The notes beneath the pieces were generated by a model that searched no databases, had not been told where the DNA came from, and worked only from the letters and a program-made list of their open reading frames with translations. A stretch of DNA of 26,442 nucleotides, taken from NCBI GenBank assembly GCA_018221005.1, contig JAAOXW010000004.1, positions 1 to 26,442 of the forward strand, read 5' to 3'. The stretch comes from Candidatus Altarchaeota archaeon (GTDB lineage Archaea > SpSt-1190). Shown here in pieces: positions 1 through 9,522 of the stretch. Numbering within the stretch: the first letter of the stretch is position 1; each line of letters opens with the position of its first letter. Made by a program: the position numbers and the translations under genes.

Positions 1-1
1 C

Positions 2-3000
2 CTTGAACAATATGAATGTGATCGAGATGCAGGAACTCTTGAAGCCTCACCTGCCCCCAATTATATGGCGAGCAGCGAAGGCGCAACCATTTATTTCAAC
101 GGTGCATGTGTGGGTGACTTGGCTGCAAAAGATTCCGTAACTTGTGTATCCTCCGGCGCAGATTGCGCTTCACTTGTTTGCAACTTAGCTTCAGACATCT
201 GCACTTGTGATAGTACCTCAACCACAAATAGAGACTTCAAGGCAGGAGTTCCCCTTACTATAGATACTCATAATTTTGTATGTACCAACTTTGGTAGTAC
301 TTATTTCTGGAAGAACGTCATGCCAATCACCTTTGAACTCTCCGATGATTGTAGTCTTGCTTCAGATGCTTGTGATTTTAAGTTAGAAATTACCAGTTTT
401 GAGGGGGCCTTCGGCACTTCAGCTACGGACTATAGTGCCTTCACTTTCAATATACGCGTTCTTGACGATACTGACGGGGAATCAATTACACTTGCAGATT
501 CGTTAGCAACGTATACTTTAACTTTAACTAAGGCCGAGGTTACTGCGTTTAGGAAGGAAAACAACATAGCTGACATTTCAATTATTTTTCGATCCGCGAC
601 TGGTCCCCGATACCCTGAGGACCCCGATAACTTGAATCTTCCCTTTGAATTTTTCATCACGACTTTCGATGATACAGTTAACACAGAGGTAGTTGATGGT
701 GTTTACTACGATTATGACCTAGTATCGGATGAAAACACCACTTGTTTCAACGACAACTCAAACTGTTTTTCATTCTGTGTTTCAAATGCATGTGCAAATC
801 CTACAGTGGTTTGTGGGGGAGACGTTGCAGCTTGGCCGTTGCCCGACCAAATAAGTCTCTGCACCTCATGTGAGGGGCAGTGGATGGACACTGTGTCTGT
901 TTATCCTTCTCTGGACTTTGATTTGGCGGTGACTCTGAGGGACGTAGTTGTCGATAATATGGGAACTTGTCCGACCGTAGGAGTTACAAATTTTAAATCT
1001 ACAATCTTGACTACAATGAGGTCGACGCCCAACGCCGAAAGTAACGTAGTTTATATGGCAATAGAAGCACTTGACGCCAGTAGTTGTGATGATTACCCCA
1101 ATACTGCCACTGCCGCCTATACTAATATGTGGTTCACTTATCTGTACCAAGATGCTGCTGATTCATTTTTACACGGGGAAATTCACTCAAACTATGTTTG
1201 TGTGGGGGATGTTGGAGGAGAACGCCTGTTTTGTGATGCAGCTTACTTGGATTTGTATCCTTCAACTATGGAAATTCAACTTGATTCATCTGGGGATAAA
1301 TCCATCTGGACATGTGAATTAGAAAGCGGTAAGCACTGGTGGATACCCACACTTGACTTTGGGGATGAGGTGTTGGCGGAGTTGTCCTTACTTGAGTTTG
1401 TGACGGGGGACCTCGCAAGATTTGAGCACTCAGATTTATTGGGGGCTTATACTGGCACTCCCAATCGTACAGTTGCCAATGTCAGATATGACCTTGCTTT
1501 CGCAAGACCTTGTGATTTTAATGTTTTGAGTAATTCTCTAAGCTCTAATGTAGTTGATAATTTAAACGCACCCATTCTTTTCGACACTCTAGTGAAAGAT
1601 GTTAGTCGTGCAGATCTCGCTTCTTCGTGTTTAGGTAAGACCGAAGATGAAGAATGTATTCTTGAAGTCCTCTGTGATGTGACTTTCGGAATTACTGATT
1701 TGAGTGATGGGGACGGAGATAGTATTTCTCGAAGTCCTGGAGAAGTGGCTGCAAATACCAGTTATACTGACGAGTTTGAGGCTTGTTACGCGAGTAGTGA
1801 ATGTTTGCACACATGCAACATCAGTGTAACTGTGGCGCCAGAATATTCAGGTGATATTGAAGTTAGTAAGGACCAGACTGACAAGCACATTGGTATTTGC
1901 ACCGGAGAAGTAACTGGTGTGGGTGAAGGTGATGGAGAAAATGCTGAACTCGGAAATTATATTTCACTTATTTTGGATGAACCAACTGACGCCAATAATT
2001 TAGGCGACCTTTTGTCAGTGGACTTGGGAGGCTATCCATATTCCCTACTTTGTGATGGAAGAACCTTAGGAAATGGAGGTACTAATTGTAAATCGGTATC
2101 TGTTGAAACCCGTGTCGAGCCAAGACACACTTGTTATGCAGAAGCCCTTGCGCGTTCAGTGTACATTGGCCCACACTATCTTGATAATGTACTTGCAGAA
2201 ATTGATGGTTCAAATTTTGAGGCAAACTATGTTGGATATCTTGGGTGTGATGGTTCTGAAACCTATGAAAGTTGCAGAGACTGCTGTGACGGTCCAGCCG
2301 ATATAAATGCGGATGTTTGTTCCCCTGAAGACCTCTATTATGGGTACGTTGATTCTGGCGTGGTAGATGAATGTGGTGTTGCCGAATCTGATTTGGCCAC
2401 TAAATGTTATATTCCTTGCGGTAGTACTGCAGATTGTGACGGTAAAGATGCAGGCAATGATCTCTGCACTGAGTGGTGTGGGCTCAGGGAAAATATAGTA
2501 GATGACTTCGGAGTAAGACTCTTTGAACAAGGCGCCGCACACGATGATGAGAATGTTCTCACTTCAATTCGGACTTGTAAAAATTATGATGTGTGTTTCC
2601 GCTTGCCTTTTGACCCCAACTGTGGGGGGGAGGGACTTGCTTGTGAAATTTTACTTGGAGACCCAGGACACTCCATTTTAGTTGGCTCGGAAGTAATGAA
2701 TGGTAGCGACACAAATGCAGATACCATATCCTTCTACGAATCAGATGTTGACCGAGTAATTGATGATGTAAGTGAACGGGTGTTTTGGGATGTTTGCCAA
2801 TCAGACGGAGAAAAGTTGAGTTTGATTCCTTCCATACCACAAATAGTTGATCAAGGAGACGATACAGGCATTTTGAACTTTTCAGTAAGTTTCACTCTCA
2901 GAACTCATAACGACAATGCATACGAATTTTCCAAATCGTCCACTGAAGACTTTGTATTCTTCACTGATTTGTGGGATATAAATCAATGTGATTTTGCACT

Positions 3001-6000
3001 CCCTTGTTTGGTTGTTGCCGATTGTTTTGACTATGTATCACCAACTTGTGAACCTCTTGCGCCCGAATGTAATGGAGAACCAAAATGCCCAAGCAATCAT
3101 ATTTGTATTGATCAAGACATTGAAGGTGCCTTCTTTGGTGTTGTTCTAACTGAAAGTTGGGACTACCTTGACTCTGACCCTCTTTGGGAGTCCTGCATAC
3201 CTGGAGATTGTGGATATACTTTGGACAGTTGTAAGGGCCACTTCCTTGGTCTTGAAATTACTCAAGATACTTTAGACGTACTTGAAATTTTTGGAGGCCC
3301 TTCCCCTATGGGCGTCTCCTTTGAGAGTATGAATATCACCCTTGGGGGAACCACAGGGATGCGCGAATACACTTTCAGAAATCCACTAGAAATCATTAGC
3401 AGATACCCCATTGAAGTATTTGAAGAAACCTTACTGAAAGCTCTATTCGTCCCGTCATCTCAATTGGACGATGGCTCATTTGTTGCCTTTTATTTGAATA
3501 ATGGTTCAACCGCCGTTCCAGGTTTAGTTTCAGTGGATGTCAACGACCTTGGTGGCAAGTGCCCCACCGGCACGGATTATGGATATGAAACAGATGCCCT
3601 ACCTAATGAGGGTATTTGTTATACTAGCACGGACTGCCAATTTTCAGATGTGGAAAGTTTGGAGGAGCCCTTACCCCTTGAAATGGGCACAGTCAATATG
3701 TGTTTGAACATCTCAAGAGGAATTTCCATTGGGGGTTATGTCTATGGCGTAACCACAAGATACGCTCTGGGTAACATCTGCACTAACACTTGTGGAGATG
3801 GCGTGTGTAACGGAATTGGTTCAGATACTATAGAAACTCCACAATACTGTATGGATTGCTGTTCTGAGTATGGAGCTGGAACTGAAGACTCAGGCAAGGC
3901 AACTACTTGTTTCACCCACTGTGGTTCTGACCCTGTGTGTGACGAATTGAATTGGGGTACTGTTGAAGGAGATGTAAGTAATTGGGACGGGGCCTTTGTA
4001 TGTGGCTTCACTGAGGACGCCGGACCTGATATGATGTGTGACAAACTCACTAAGCGAACACCAATTGATGAAATTATCTTTGAAGATGTGATTAACATAA
4101 CTGAATTATCTAACTCCTACGATGTAGAGAAAGTCTACGAAGTGTGGGCCAACTATTCACCTTCCAACACCATCATATTTGACTTGACCTTTTCAGAAGG
4201 TGGAGACGATGGCCTTTGGGATTTTGGATTTTTACCTGAAGCGGTAACCTCAAAGCTACAAAAAATATACCTGAAGGAAAAGGACGCACCTGCAGATACT
4301 GCAATTGAAACCTCTAATAAGATGATTGAATATACCCTTCGTAGGGATAAAGTATATGGCACAAAATATTTGGACCTATCAATTAAGCAGGCTAATCGAC
4401 TCCCTACTAATGTTTCCTTCATTATACACACTATGTATGAATCTGAAGTGGATATTCAAGTTGAAGGGGGCAATGAGTGCCATTACCGTGGCATTATTAC
4501 GAGCGATCCCCAAGGTAAGTATACTACTTGTGGCTTACAGCCCATGGAAGTTACGGTCAAGTACGCCTCAGATGAGATTGATAATAATTTCCCAGCCAGT
4601 TCTGTGAAGTGCACACTGGATTCATTCTCCCAAGAAATAGAACTACCTTCGAATGGGGCGTCTGCAGAAGGAACAGTTAATTTCCTAGTTGGAAGTAGTA
4701 TCACACCCGGTGAATATACCTTAGAGTGTACTGCATCTGGACAAAATGTTTTCAAGGCAAGTGATTCAGAACCTGTCACCATCTACGGCAGAATAATCAG
4801 CGCAGTTACGTCCCTCCCAACTGAGATTTTGTCCGATAGCACTTATGAGTTCTACATAACTTCCGTAGCTGACGAACGAGGCACCAAGATGGTTTCTTAT
4901 TCATATGCTTGGGATTTATTGCAAAATGGGATTCTGTTGCCGCTTTCAGTGAACAGCCCCCTCATAACTATTCCCACTGTTTCAGAGGGCGATGATTTGA
5001 GTTTCAGCCTTGATGTGTTTACACAATATTATCACGCCTTCCTAAACACATATGAAGTTAATCTTCTAACTGCCACCCAACTGTCAGCCTACATGGCACC
5101 CTTAGCACTCTACGTCCCCCCACAGGGAAGAGATAACATTGCTGCAAGTCTAGTGGTTAAAAATGATGGCCCAACATTCAGTCTCGGGTTGGAGTACAGC
5201 AGTAATGTGGCTTGGATTACTGTTAATTATACGGCCCTAGAGCGGGAATTTAGCGGTTGGGAGCTTACAGAAATCCCAATAAGAATTAATGTAGCCGAAG
5301 TAACCAATCTAGACACCTTTAACCGACGTGAGGGAACTGTGGCTGTATTACTGTCTAATGGGAATGAGGTTATTTCACAAGCCAGTATAAGAATTATACA
5401 AACCAACGAACCTTATTACGAGTTTGATGTTCGTCCAACCGAACTTCCCATTGATTTAATTGATGGTGAAGTAACGGACTCCATAACCATTCACAATGTA
5501 GGAACAGAAGATGATTCATACGTCATAGATTCTGATCTGCCCCTTAGTGCAAGCGACATAACCCTTGAAGCCCTTGACCAAGAAGATATTGATGTGACTG
5601 TAAAAGAGGAGGGAATTTTTGAATTATGTGTTAGATCTGCTAGGTTATTTCAGAGCAAAGCGCCAAAATGTGTTTCAATTATTGTTGTGAAGAAAGAAGT
5701 AACGCCCGAGGTTGAAGTTCTCGATCAAACTATTGAGATGCTCCCCGGGGTTGAAGCTTCATTTGTAATTGACATAACCACGACTAACTACTCGGGAGGC
5801 TATGATTTTGAGTTTACCGGAGATCTCGAGATTGAAACCTATCTCAGAAGTCTTGATGAGGGGAGAACGAGCACCTTAACTATTCCATTCTCTTCGAGCA
5901 GTTCCGGCAGTTTTGAAATTGAAGTGCTGGCATACCCGACTAGATACCCCCACAAATATGATTCTGCCAGCTTCACACTAAGTATTAGCTTCCCTGCACC

Positions 6001-6292
6001 CTTTGAAGCAGATTTGAAGATGACGCGCATTAATGAGTTGCTTGATGATTTACCTCAAGATGAAGGGTCTCTTATTCTCCAACAAGTTGAAGCTGCTCGG
6101 GGCCTAATTGAGGAAGGTAAGTATGATGAAGCTCTTTTGTTGATGGAGGATGTAATAAACCAACTTGAGAGGCTAGAGAAGGTTGAAGCCTATAAGGAAA
6201 CTGCCTACTACACTAAACCGTACCGGTCATATGCCGTCCTAATTTTAGGAGTTCTGGCAACCTTCGCCGGTATATTTTTCTATCTTCGATAA
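2..6292 (+). CDS. Giant Cys-rich surface protein with C-terminal membrane anchor (5' partial)
   Basis: The reading frame is open from base 2 with no stop, so the ATG at 65 is probably internal and the true start lies left of the window; 2096 codons are visible. The protein is rich in Cys, Asp, Ser and Thr and has about 14 N-X-S/T sequons, which fits an exported, disulfide-bonded, possibly glycosylated protein. Numbering from the ATG at 65, two related Cys modules stand out at about 735-830 and 1243-1325. Each has a C-x2-DCC element followed by an AT-x-C-x3-CGS-x3-CD element. From about 1480 to 1980 the sequence looks like Ig-like beta domains. A helical stretch (about 1985-2045) containing GKYDEALLLMEDV resembles a TPR-type hairpin. 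One membrane segment (about 2053-2073) ends the protein, leaving almost no cytoplasmic tail. Function is unknown; an adhesin, S-layer-associated or host-contact protein is possible. SRP54 follows 44 bp downstream from its own promoter. Confidence 0.85.
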   Translation, partial: LEQYECDRDAGTLEASPAPNYMASSEGATIYFNGACVGDLAAKDSVTCVSSGADCASLVCNLASDICTCDSTSTTNRDFKAGVPLTIDTHNFVCTNFGSTYFWKNVMPITFELSDDCSLASDACDFKLEITSFEGAFGTSATDYSAFTFNIRVLDDTDGESITLADSLATYTLTLTKAEVTAFRKENNIADISIIFRSATGPRYPEDPDNLNLPFEFFITTFDDTVNTEVVDGVYYDYDLVSDENTTCFNDNSNCFSFCVSNACANPTVVCGGDVAAWPLPDQISLCTSCEGQWMDTVSVYPSLDFDLAVTLRDVVVDNMGTCPTVGVTNFKSTILTTMRSTPNAESNVVYMAIEALDASSCDDYPNTATAAYTNMWFTYLYQDAADSFLHGEIHSNYVCVGDVGGERLFCDAAYLDLYPSTMEIQLDSSGDKSIWTCELESGKHWWIPTLDFGDEVLAELSLLEFVTGDLARFEHSDLLGAYTGTPNRTVANVRYDLAFARPCDFNVLSNSLSSNVVDNLNAPILFDTLVKDVSRADLASSCLGKTEDEECILEVLCDVTFGITDLSDGDGDSISRSPGEVAANTSYTDEFEACYASSECLHTCNISVTVAPEYSGDIEVSKDQTDKHIGICTGEVTGVGEGDGENAELGNYISLILDEPTDANNLGDLLSVDLGGYPYSLLCDGRTLGNGGTNCKSVSVETRVEPRHTCYAEALARSVYIGPHYLDNVLAEIDGSNFEANYVGYLGCDGSETYESCRDCCDGPADINADVCSPEDLYYGYVDSGVVDECGVAESDLATKCYIPCGSTADCDGKDAGNDLCTEWCGLRENIVDDFGVRLFEQGAAHDDENVLTSIRTCKNYDVCFRLPFDPNCGGEGLACEILLGDPGHSILVGSEVMNGSDTNADTISFYESDVDRVIDDVSERVFWDVCQSDGEKLSLIPSIPQIVDQGDDTGILNFSVSFTLRTHNDNAYEFSKSSTEDFVFFTDLWDINQCDFALPCLVVADCFDYVSPTCEPLAPECNGEPKCPSNHICIDQDIEGAFFGVVLTESWDYLDSDPLWESCIPGDCGYTLDSCKGHFLGLEITQDTLDVLEIFGGPSPMGVSFESMNITLGGTTGMREYTFRNPLEIISRYPIEVFEETLLKALFVPSSQLDDGSFVAFYLNNGSTAVPGLVSVDVNDLGGKCPTGTDYGYETDALPNEGICYTSTDCQFSDVESLEEPLPLEMGTVNMCLNISRGISIGGYVYGVTTRYALGNICTNTCGDGVCNGIGSDTIETPQYCMDCCSEYGAGTEDSGKATTCFTHCGSDPVCDELNWGTVEGDVSNWDGAFVCGFTEDAGPDMMCDKLTKRTPIDEIIFEDVINITELSNSYDVEKVYEVWANYSPSNTIIFDLTFSEGGDDGLWDFGFLPEAVTSKLQKIYLKEKDAPADTAIETSNKMIEYTLRRDKVYGTKYLDLSIKQANRLPTNVSFIIHTMYESEVDIQVEGGNECHYRGIITSDPQGKYTTCGLQPMEVTVKYASDEIDNNFPASSVKCTLDSFSQEIELPSNGASAEGTVNFLVGSSITPGEYTLECTASGQNVFKASDSEPVTIYGRIISAVTSLPTEILSDSTYEFYITSVADERGTKMVSYSYAWDLLQNGILLPLSVNSPLITIPTVSEGDDLSFSLDVFTQYYHAFLNTYEVNLLTATQLSAYMAPLALYVPPQGRDNIAASLVVKNDGPTFSLGLEYSSNVAWITVNYTALEREFSGWELTEIPIRINVAEVTNLDTFNRREGTVAVLLSNGNEVISQASIRIIQTNEPYYEFDVRPTELPIDLIDGEVTDSITIHNVGTEDDSYVIDSDLPLSASDITLEALDQEDIDVTVKEEGIFELCVRSARLFQSKAPKCVSIIVVKKEVTPEVEVLDQTIEMLPGVEASFVIDITTTNYSGGYDFEFTGDLEIETYLRSLDEGRTSTLTIPFSSSSSGSFEIEVLAYPTRYPHKYDSASFTLSISFPAPFEADLKMTRINELLDDLPQDEGSLILQQVEAARGLIEEGKYDEALLLMEDVINQLERLEKVEAYKETAYYTKPYRSYAVLILGVLATFAGIFFYLR

Positions 6293-6306
6293 ACGTACAC
6301 CTCAAG

Positions 6307-6314
6307 TAATTTAA
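6307..6314 (+). promoter_or_regulatory. TATA box of srp54
   Basis: TAATTTAA is centred about 26 nt before the GTG at 6337. No Shine-Dalgarno sequence lies in the 44-bp gap, so a leaderless transcript starting at the GTG is inferred. Confidence 0.5.
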
Positions 6315-6336
6315 GGCTCAAAAGTGTCCCAATGAT

Positions 6337-7614
6337 GTGATAGGGGGCATAGGGAAGAAGCTTAGGGATGCGGTGCGTTCCTTTGTTTCCAGAGGTACCA
6401 TTAGTGAGCGAGATATAGAAGTGCTCCTAAAAGACCTTCAGCGAGTCCTTATCTCGAGTGATGTAGACATCCTCACTGTTTCTCAAACTACCAAAACCAT
6501 AAAGAAACAAATTATTGGAAAGAAACCTGCGCCCGGACTCACACTAAAAGAACACGTTCTTCGGGTGGTTTATGACGAACTTGTCACCATGCTTGGGACT
6601 GGTGGAGAGGTAGTAGTTAAGGCGCCTGCAAAAATAATTTTGGTTGGAATTTATGGGTCCGGTAAGACTACCACCGCATCAAAATTGGGTTTCTGGATGA
6701 AGAAAAAAGGTATCGCCCCCACTATGGTTTCACTTGACAGGGATAGACCCGCTGCCTTTGACCAGTTGAAGCAAGCCAGCAAAACTTTGGGCTTTCCCGT
6801 TACTAAAGAACTTCCAAAAGACCGCAAGATTTCATTAATTGTTGACACTGCGGGCAGAGATGCACTTGACAAAAAGATGCTTGGTGATGTTAAAAAAATT
6901 GTGAAGCAAGTAAAACCTGGCGAAGTTTTCCTCGTTGTTCCCGCAGAAATGGGACACATTGCCGGAAAACAAGCAGAAGCCATGAAAGAACTTCTCACGG
7001 GTGTAATTATTACAAGAATGGATGGGTCTGCTAAGGGAGGGGGCGCATTATCCGCATGTGCTGTTGCAGGTGTTCCAGTTAAATTTTTGGGAACTGGAGA
7101 ACGAATTGAAGACCTTGAGCTTTTTGAACCCAAGGGTTTTGTATCTCAACTTCTTGGGTGGGGTGACATAAAGGGGCTTCTTTCAAAAGTGAAGGAGAGT
7201 GAGGTTGAAGTTACCCCTGAAGATTTAACTGATTTAAATCTAATAACTTTTTACAAGCAATTAGAGGGCCTAGGAAAGATGGGGCCTGTTGAGAAGCTTT
7301 TACAAATGATGGGTCTCACTGACTTAGACAAGAAGACTGTGAGCAACTTACAAAATAAACTTAAGAAATACAAAGTCATGATGGACAGCATGACAATTCA
7401 GGAGAAGGTAGACCCCGATACTCTTTCACAATCAAGGTTGGCACGAATTGCCAAGGGAAGTGGGTGTGAATTAAGAGAAATAAAATCGATGATGAAGGAA
7501 TTTAACACTATGAAAAAAATGTTCAAACGATTAAAGAAGGGAAGGATGCCGAAAGGAATGAAGGGGATGAATATGAAAGGGCTCCAGAAGGCTATGTCAG
7601 GGATGAAGGGGTGA
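6337..7614 (+). CDS. srp54: Signal recognition particle 54 kDa protein (SRP54/Ffh)
   Basis: This is the GTPase of the signal recognition particle, which binds signal peptides and 7S RNA and delivers ribosomes to the membrane receptor FtsY. It starts at GTG 6337; the two ATGs just upstream run straight into a TGA. N domain is about 1-95. The P-loop GSGKT is at 107-111, DTAGR at 170-174, then ITRMDGSAKGGG (G4) and FLGTGE (G5). The Met-rich M domain carries the RNA-binding SRLARIAKGSG motif and a basic Met/Gly tail. The M domain rules out FtsY. Odd points: the usual ALLEADV-type motif reads VLISSDV, the D-x-x-G-Q insertion-box motif reads PAEMGH, and the P-loop to DTAGR spacing is 63 residues against about 80 in E. 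coli Ffh. The total of 425 aa is slightly short. A membrane protein gene follows after 4 bp in the same operon. Confidence 0.95.
   Translation: MIGGIGKKLRDAVRSFVSRGTISERDIEVLLKDLQRVLISSDVDILTVSQTTKTIKKQIIGKKPAPGLTLKEHVLRVVYDELVTMLGTGGEVVVKAPAKIILVGIYGSGKTTTASKLGFWMKKKGIAPTMVSLDRDRPAAFDQLKQASKTLGFPVTKELPKDRKISLIVDTAGRDALDKKMLGDVKKIVKQVKPGEVFLVVPAEMGHIAGKQAEAMKELLTGVIITRMDGSAKGGGALSACAVAGVPVKFLGTGERIEDLELFEPKGFVSQLLGWGDIKGLLSKVKESEVEVTPEDLTDLNLITFYKQLEGLGKMGPVEKLLQMMGLTDLDKKTVSNLQNKLKKYKVMMDSMTIQEKVDPDTLSQSRLARIAKGSGCELREIKSMMKEFNTMKKMFKRLKKGRMPKGMKGMNMKGLQKAMSGMKG
7608..7613 (+). promoter_or_regulatory. Shine-Dalgarno-like site for the 197-aa membrane protein
   Basis: GGGGTG lies at the end of srp54, 5 nt before the ATG at 7619. 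It supports translation of the second gene from an srp54 transcript. Confidence 0.5.
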
Positions 7615-7618
7615 AAGT

Positions 7619-8212
7619 ATGAATGAACTTTTGAAAGAATTTATGAACTTTTCATATAAAAATTTTCTGACGTTCACTTTATTCTTTGTTATGTTTCATG
7701 TTTCAAAGAGAACACTTTATGGGGATGTTCTAAGTATCCCATTCACTCTGGCTTTTATCTACATCATTGCGTACTTATCATCAAAAAACAAAAAACCAAT
7801 TCTTGAACTAATAATCGACTTATTACTTTTCATGATACTCTTCAGTGCGTTAATAACTTTCATATTGTTCCTCATCTTCGCAATAGCTCTGGGTTCTGTG
7901 TATGTCGAATACTTAATTTTCTTACAAATTTTACCTGCACTCATGCTGTTTAAACTCCTCCCCTTCCCTTGGGTCTATACTGAAAAACACAAGCACCTCC
8001 TGAAGTCAACTTGGAATATGGCACCCCCCTCCATGTGGCAGGTTTTAGCGATTATTTCAACGATTTTATCCTTGTATTTAGTTACTTACTTGTATGTTGC
8101 CCCAAGGTATGCAAGTTTCACCCTCTTTTTTATGCTTCCGGGAACGCTCGCCATAAGAAAGGCAATCACTAAAGGACTCCACGTTTATCCATCTCTTTCA
8201 AAAGCAACCTAG
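7619..8212 (+). CDS. Small multi-spanning membrane protein, unknown function
   Basis: This 197-aa protein is dominated by hydrophobic stretches, and I count five to six likely membrane segments (about 14-30, 40-57, 63-82, 85-115, 140-160 and 163-180). Short basic loops such as SSKNKK and TEKHKH lie between them. I recognise no family and no catalytic motif. The ATG follows the srp54 stop by 4 bp with a Shine-Dalgarno-like GGGGTG, so the two genes are probably co-transcribed. That suggests, but does not show, a link to membrane protein biogenesis. The 3' end overlaps the convergent deaminase gene by 44 bp. Confidence 0.75.
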   Translation: MNELLKEFMNFSYKNFLTFTLFFVMFHVSKRTLYGDVLSIPFTLAFIYIIAYLSSKNKKPILELIIDLLLFMILFSALITFILFLIFAIALGSVYVEYLIFLQILPALMLFKLLPFPWVYTEKHKHLLKSTWNMAPPSMWQVLAIISTILSLYLVTYLYVAPRYASFTLFFMLPGTLAIRKAITKGLHVYPSLSKAT

Positions 8213-9440
8213 AACTTTTTTCAACATCGATTCGTAGCGCCCTTCCATCTTTGGCGACAACTTCCCCATTAACAATGACGTGTGAAAGATTTGAACCCCT
8301 TGCACCATATACGAGATTGTTGATTATTTGAGTTTTGTTTACTACTGGTGCCATGTTTGGGCCATTCAAGTTCATAATAATTATATCCGCTTTGTTACCT
8401 GGTTTTAATTCACCCAACTGTCCATCTAATGGGCGAGCACCATTTACTGTTGCCATGTCAATAACCTTCCTTGAAGCAAAGTCAGGAACCGAAAGTTTTT
8501 GACCAAGTGCCGCAACTTTCATTTCTTCAAACATATTAAGTGAATTGTTACTTGCAGGCCCATCTGTCCCAAGAGCAACATTCATCCCCTTTTCAATATA
8601 TTTGTGAATGGGGGCGATACCTGAACCAAGTTTGAAATTACTAACTGGACAGTGTGCAAGGGTTGCACCTCTCTTTGAAGTAAGCATAACTTCTCCAGGG
8701 GTCAACCACACTCCGTGAGCAATAATCGTTCTTGGACCAATGAGCCCCAGAGTATCTAAGTACTTCAGAGGTGGTTTTCCTACAACTTTTCTCAATTGTT
8801 TAACTTCGTCCTTAGTTTCAGAAACATGAATTTGCAATGGAAGGTTTAACTCCTTGCTTGCCTCCCCCGAGTGAATCAATAGTTCCTTTGAGCAAGTATA
8901 GGGTGAATGTGGCGAAATTATGGGCATCACTCTTTCGCTCCCCGTATCCATAACAGCCCTAATTGCTGCCCGTTCATTTTTAATTTCAGTATCTAACTCT
9001 GAAGATGGCACTCCATCCATTGAGCCATAACCTAACCACGCCCTTATTCCACTCTCCTTAGCTGCAGTTGCCAGTTCCTTTTGGAAAAAATACATGTCTA
9101 CTATTGAGGTGGTGCCTGATGCTAATGCTTCTGCCATTCCCAAAAGGGCAGCGTGGTAGACTATTTTTCCATTAACTTTTTTCTCTCTAGGCCAGACCTC
9201 TTTTTCCAACCACTGCTTGAGTGGAAGGTCTTCAGCTAAACCGCGCAAGAAAACCATTGGAATGTGGGTGTGGGCATTGATTAGCCCTGGCATAACTACG
9301 TGGTCTGAGGCATCAATTACAGTATCTGCACTGTGTTTCTTAAAATCAACAATTTTTTTATCTTCTATGTAGAGATTACCCTTTTCAATAGTTTTTGTCG
9401 GGGTGAGCAATAATTTTGCGTTTTTTATGAGTATGGACAT
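8169..9440 (-). CDS. dadD: Amidohydrolase: MTA/SAH/5'-deoxyadenosine deaminase-like
   Basis: This 423-aa metal-dependent amidohydrolase is of the family that deaminates S-adenosylhomocysteine, methylthioadenosine and 5'-deoxyadenosine to the inosine forms (MtaD/DadD). Visible signatures are the metal-binding HTH at 57-59 in a PGLINAHTHIPM context, the FLRGLAEDLPLKQWL segment, a later HVSET with its metal-ligand His, IIAHGVWL, HCPVSNFKLGSG, and the metal-site Asp in GTDGPASNN. Length matches the family. Homologues of this fold also include guanine and chlorohydrolase enzymes, so the substrate is inferred from overall resemblance. It starts at ATG 9440, divergent from ileS with an 82-bp spacer, and overlaps the membrane protein gene by 44 bp at its 3' end. 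In context it would clear by-products of SAM-using enzymes such as Elp3. Confidence 0.85.
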   Translation of the reverse strand: MSILIKNAKLLLTPTKTIEKGNLYIEDKKIVDFKKHSADTVIDASDHVVMPGLINAHTHIPMVFLRGLAEDLPLKQWLEKEVWPREKKVNGKIVYHAALLGMAEALASGTTSIVDMYFFQKELATAAKESGIRAWLGYGSMDGVPSSELDTEIKNERAAIRAVMDTGSERVMPIISPHSPYTCSKELLIHSGEASKELNLPLQIHVSETKDEVKQLRKVVGKPPLKYLDTLGLIGPRTIIAHGVWLTPGEVMLTSKRGATLAHCPVSNFKLGSGIAPIHKYIEKGMNVALGTDGPASNNSLNMFEEMKVAALGQKLSVPDFASRKVIDMATVNGARPLDGQLGELKPGNKADIIIMNLNGPNMAPVVNKTQIINNLVYGARGSNLSHVIVNGEVVAKDGRALRIDVEKSSRLLLKEMDKRGVL

Positions 9441-9459
9441 CTAATCTCAAGTGCCCCTC

Positions 9460-9466
9460 ATTTTTA
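9460..9466 (-). promoter_or_regulatory. Weak TATA-like box of the deaminase gene
   Basis: TAAAAAT on the minus strand is centred about 23 nt before the ATG at 9440. It is a poorer match than other boxes here. Confidence 0.3.
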
Positions 9467-9494
9467 GCTGTTGCCTTTGAGGATTCTCGAAATC

Positions 9495-9502
9495 TTATTA
9501 AA
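9495..9502 (+). promoter_or_regulatory. TATA box of ileS
   Basis: TTATTAAA is centred 24.5 nt upstream of the GTG at 9523, consistent with a leaderless transcript. Confidence 0.5.
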
Positions 9503-9522
9503 ACAGCACATCACTAAGTACG

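Noticed and set aside
1..6292. CRISPR-like or tandem DNA repeats in the giant gene
   Set aside because: Similarity between modules is only at the protein level (Cys spacing); no regularly spaced direct DNA repeats are visible.
6651..7133. 160-codon open frame on the minus strand inside srp54
   Set aside because: It lies entirely antisense to the conserved SRP54 GTPase domain, with no promoter or recognisable protein.
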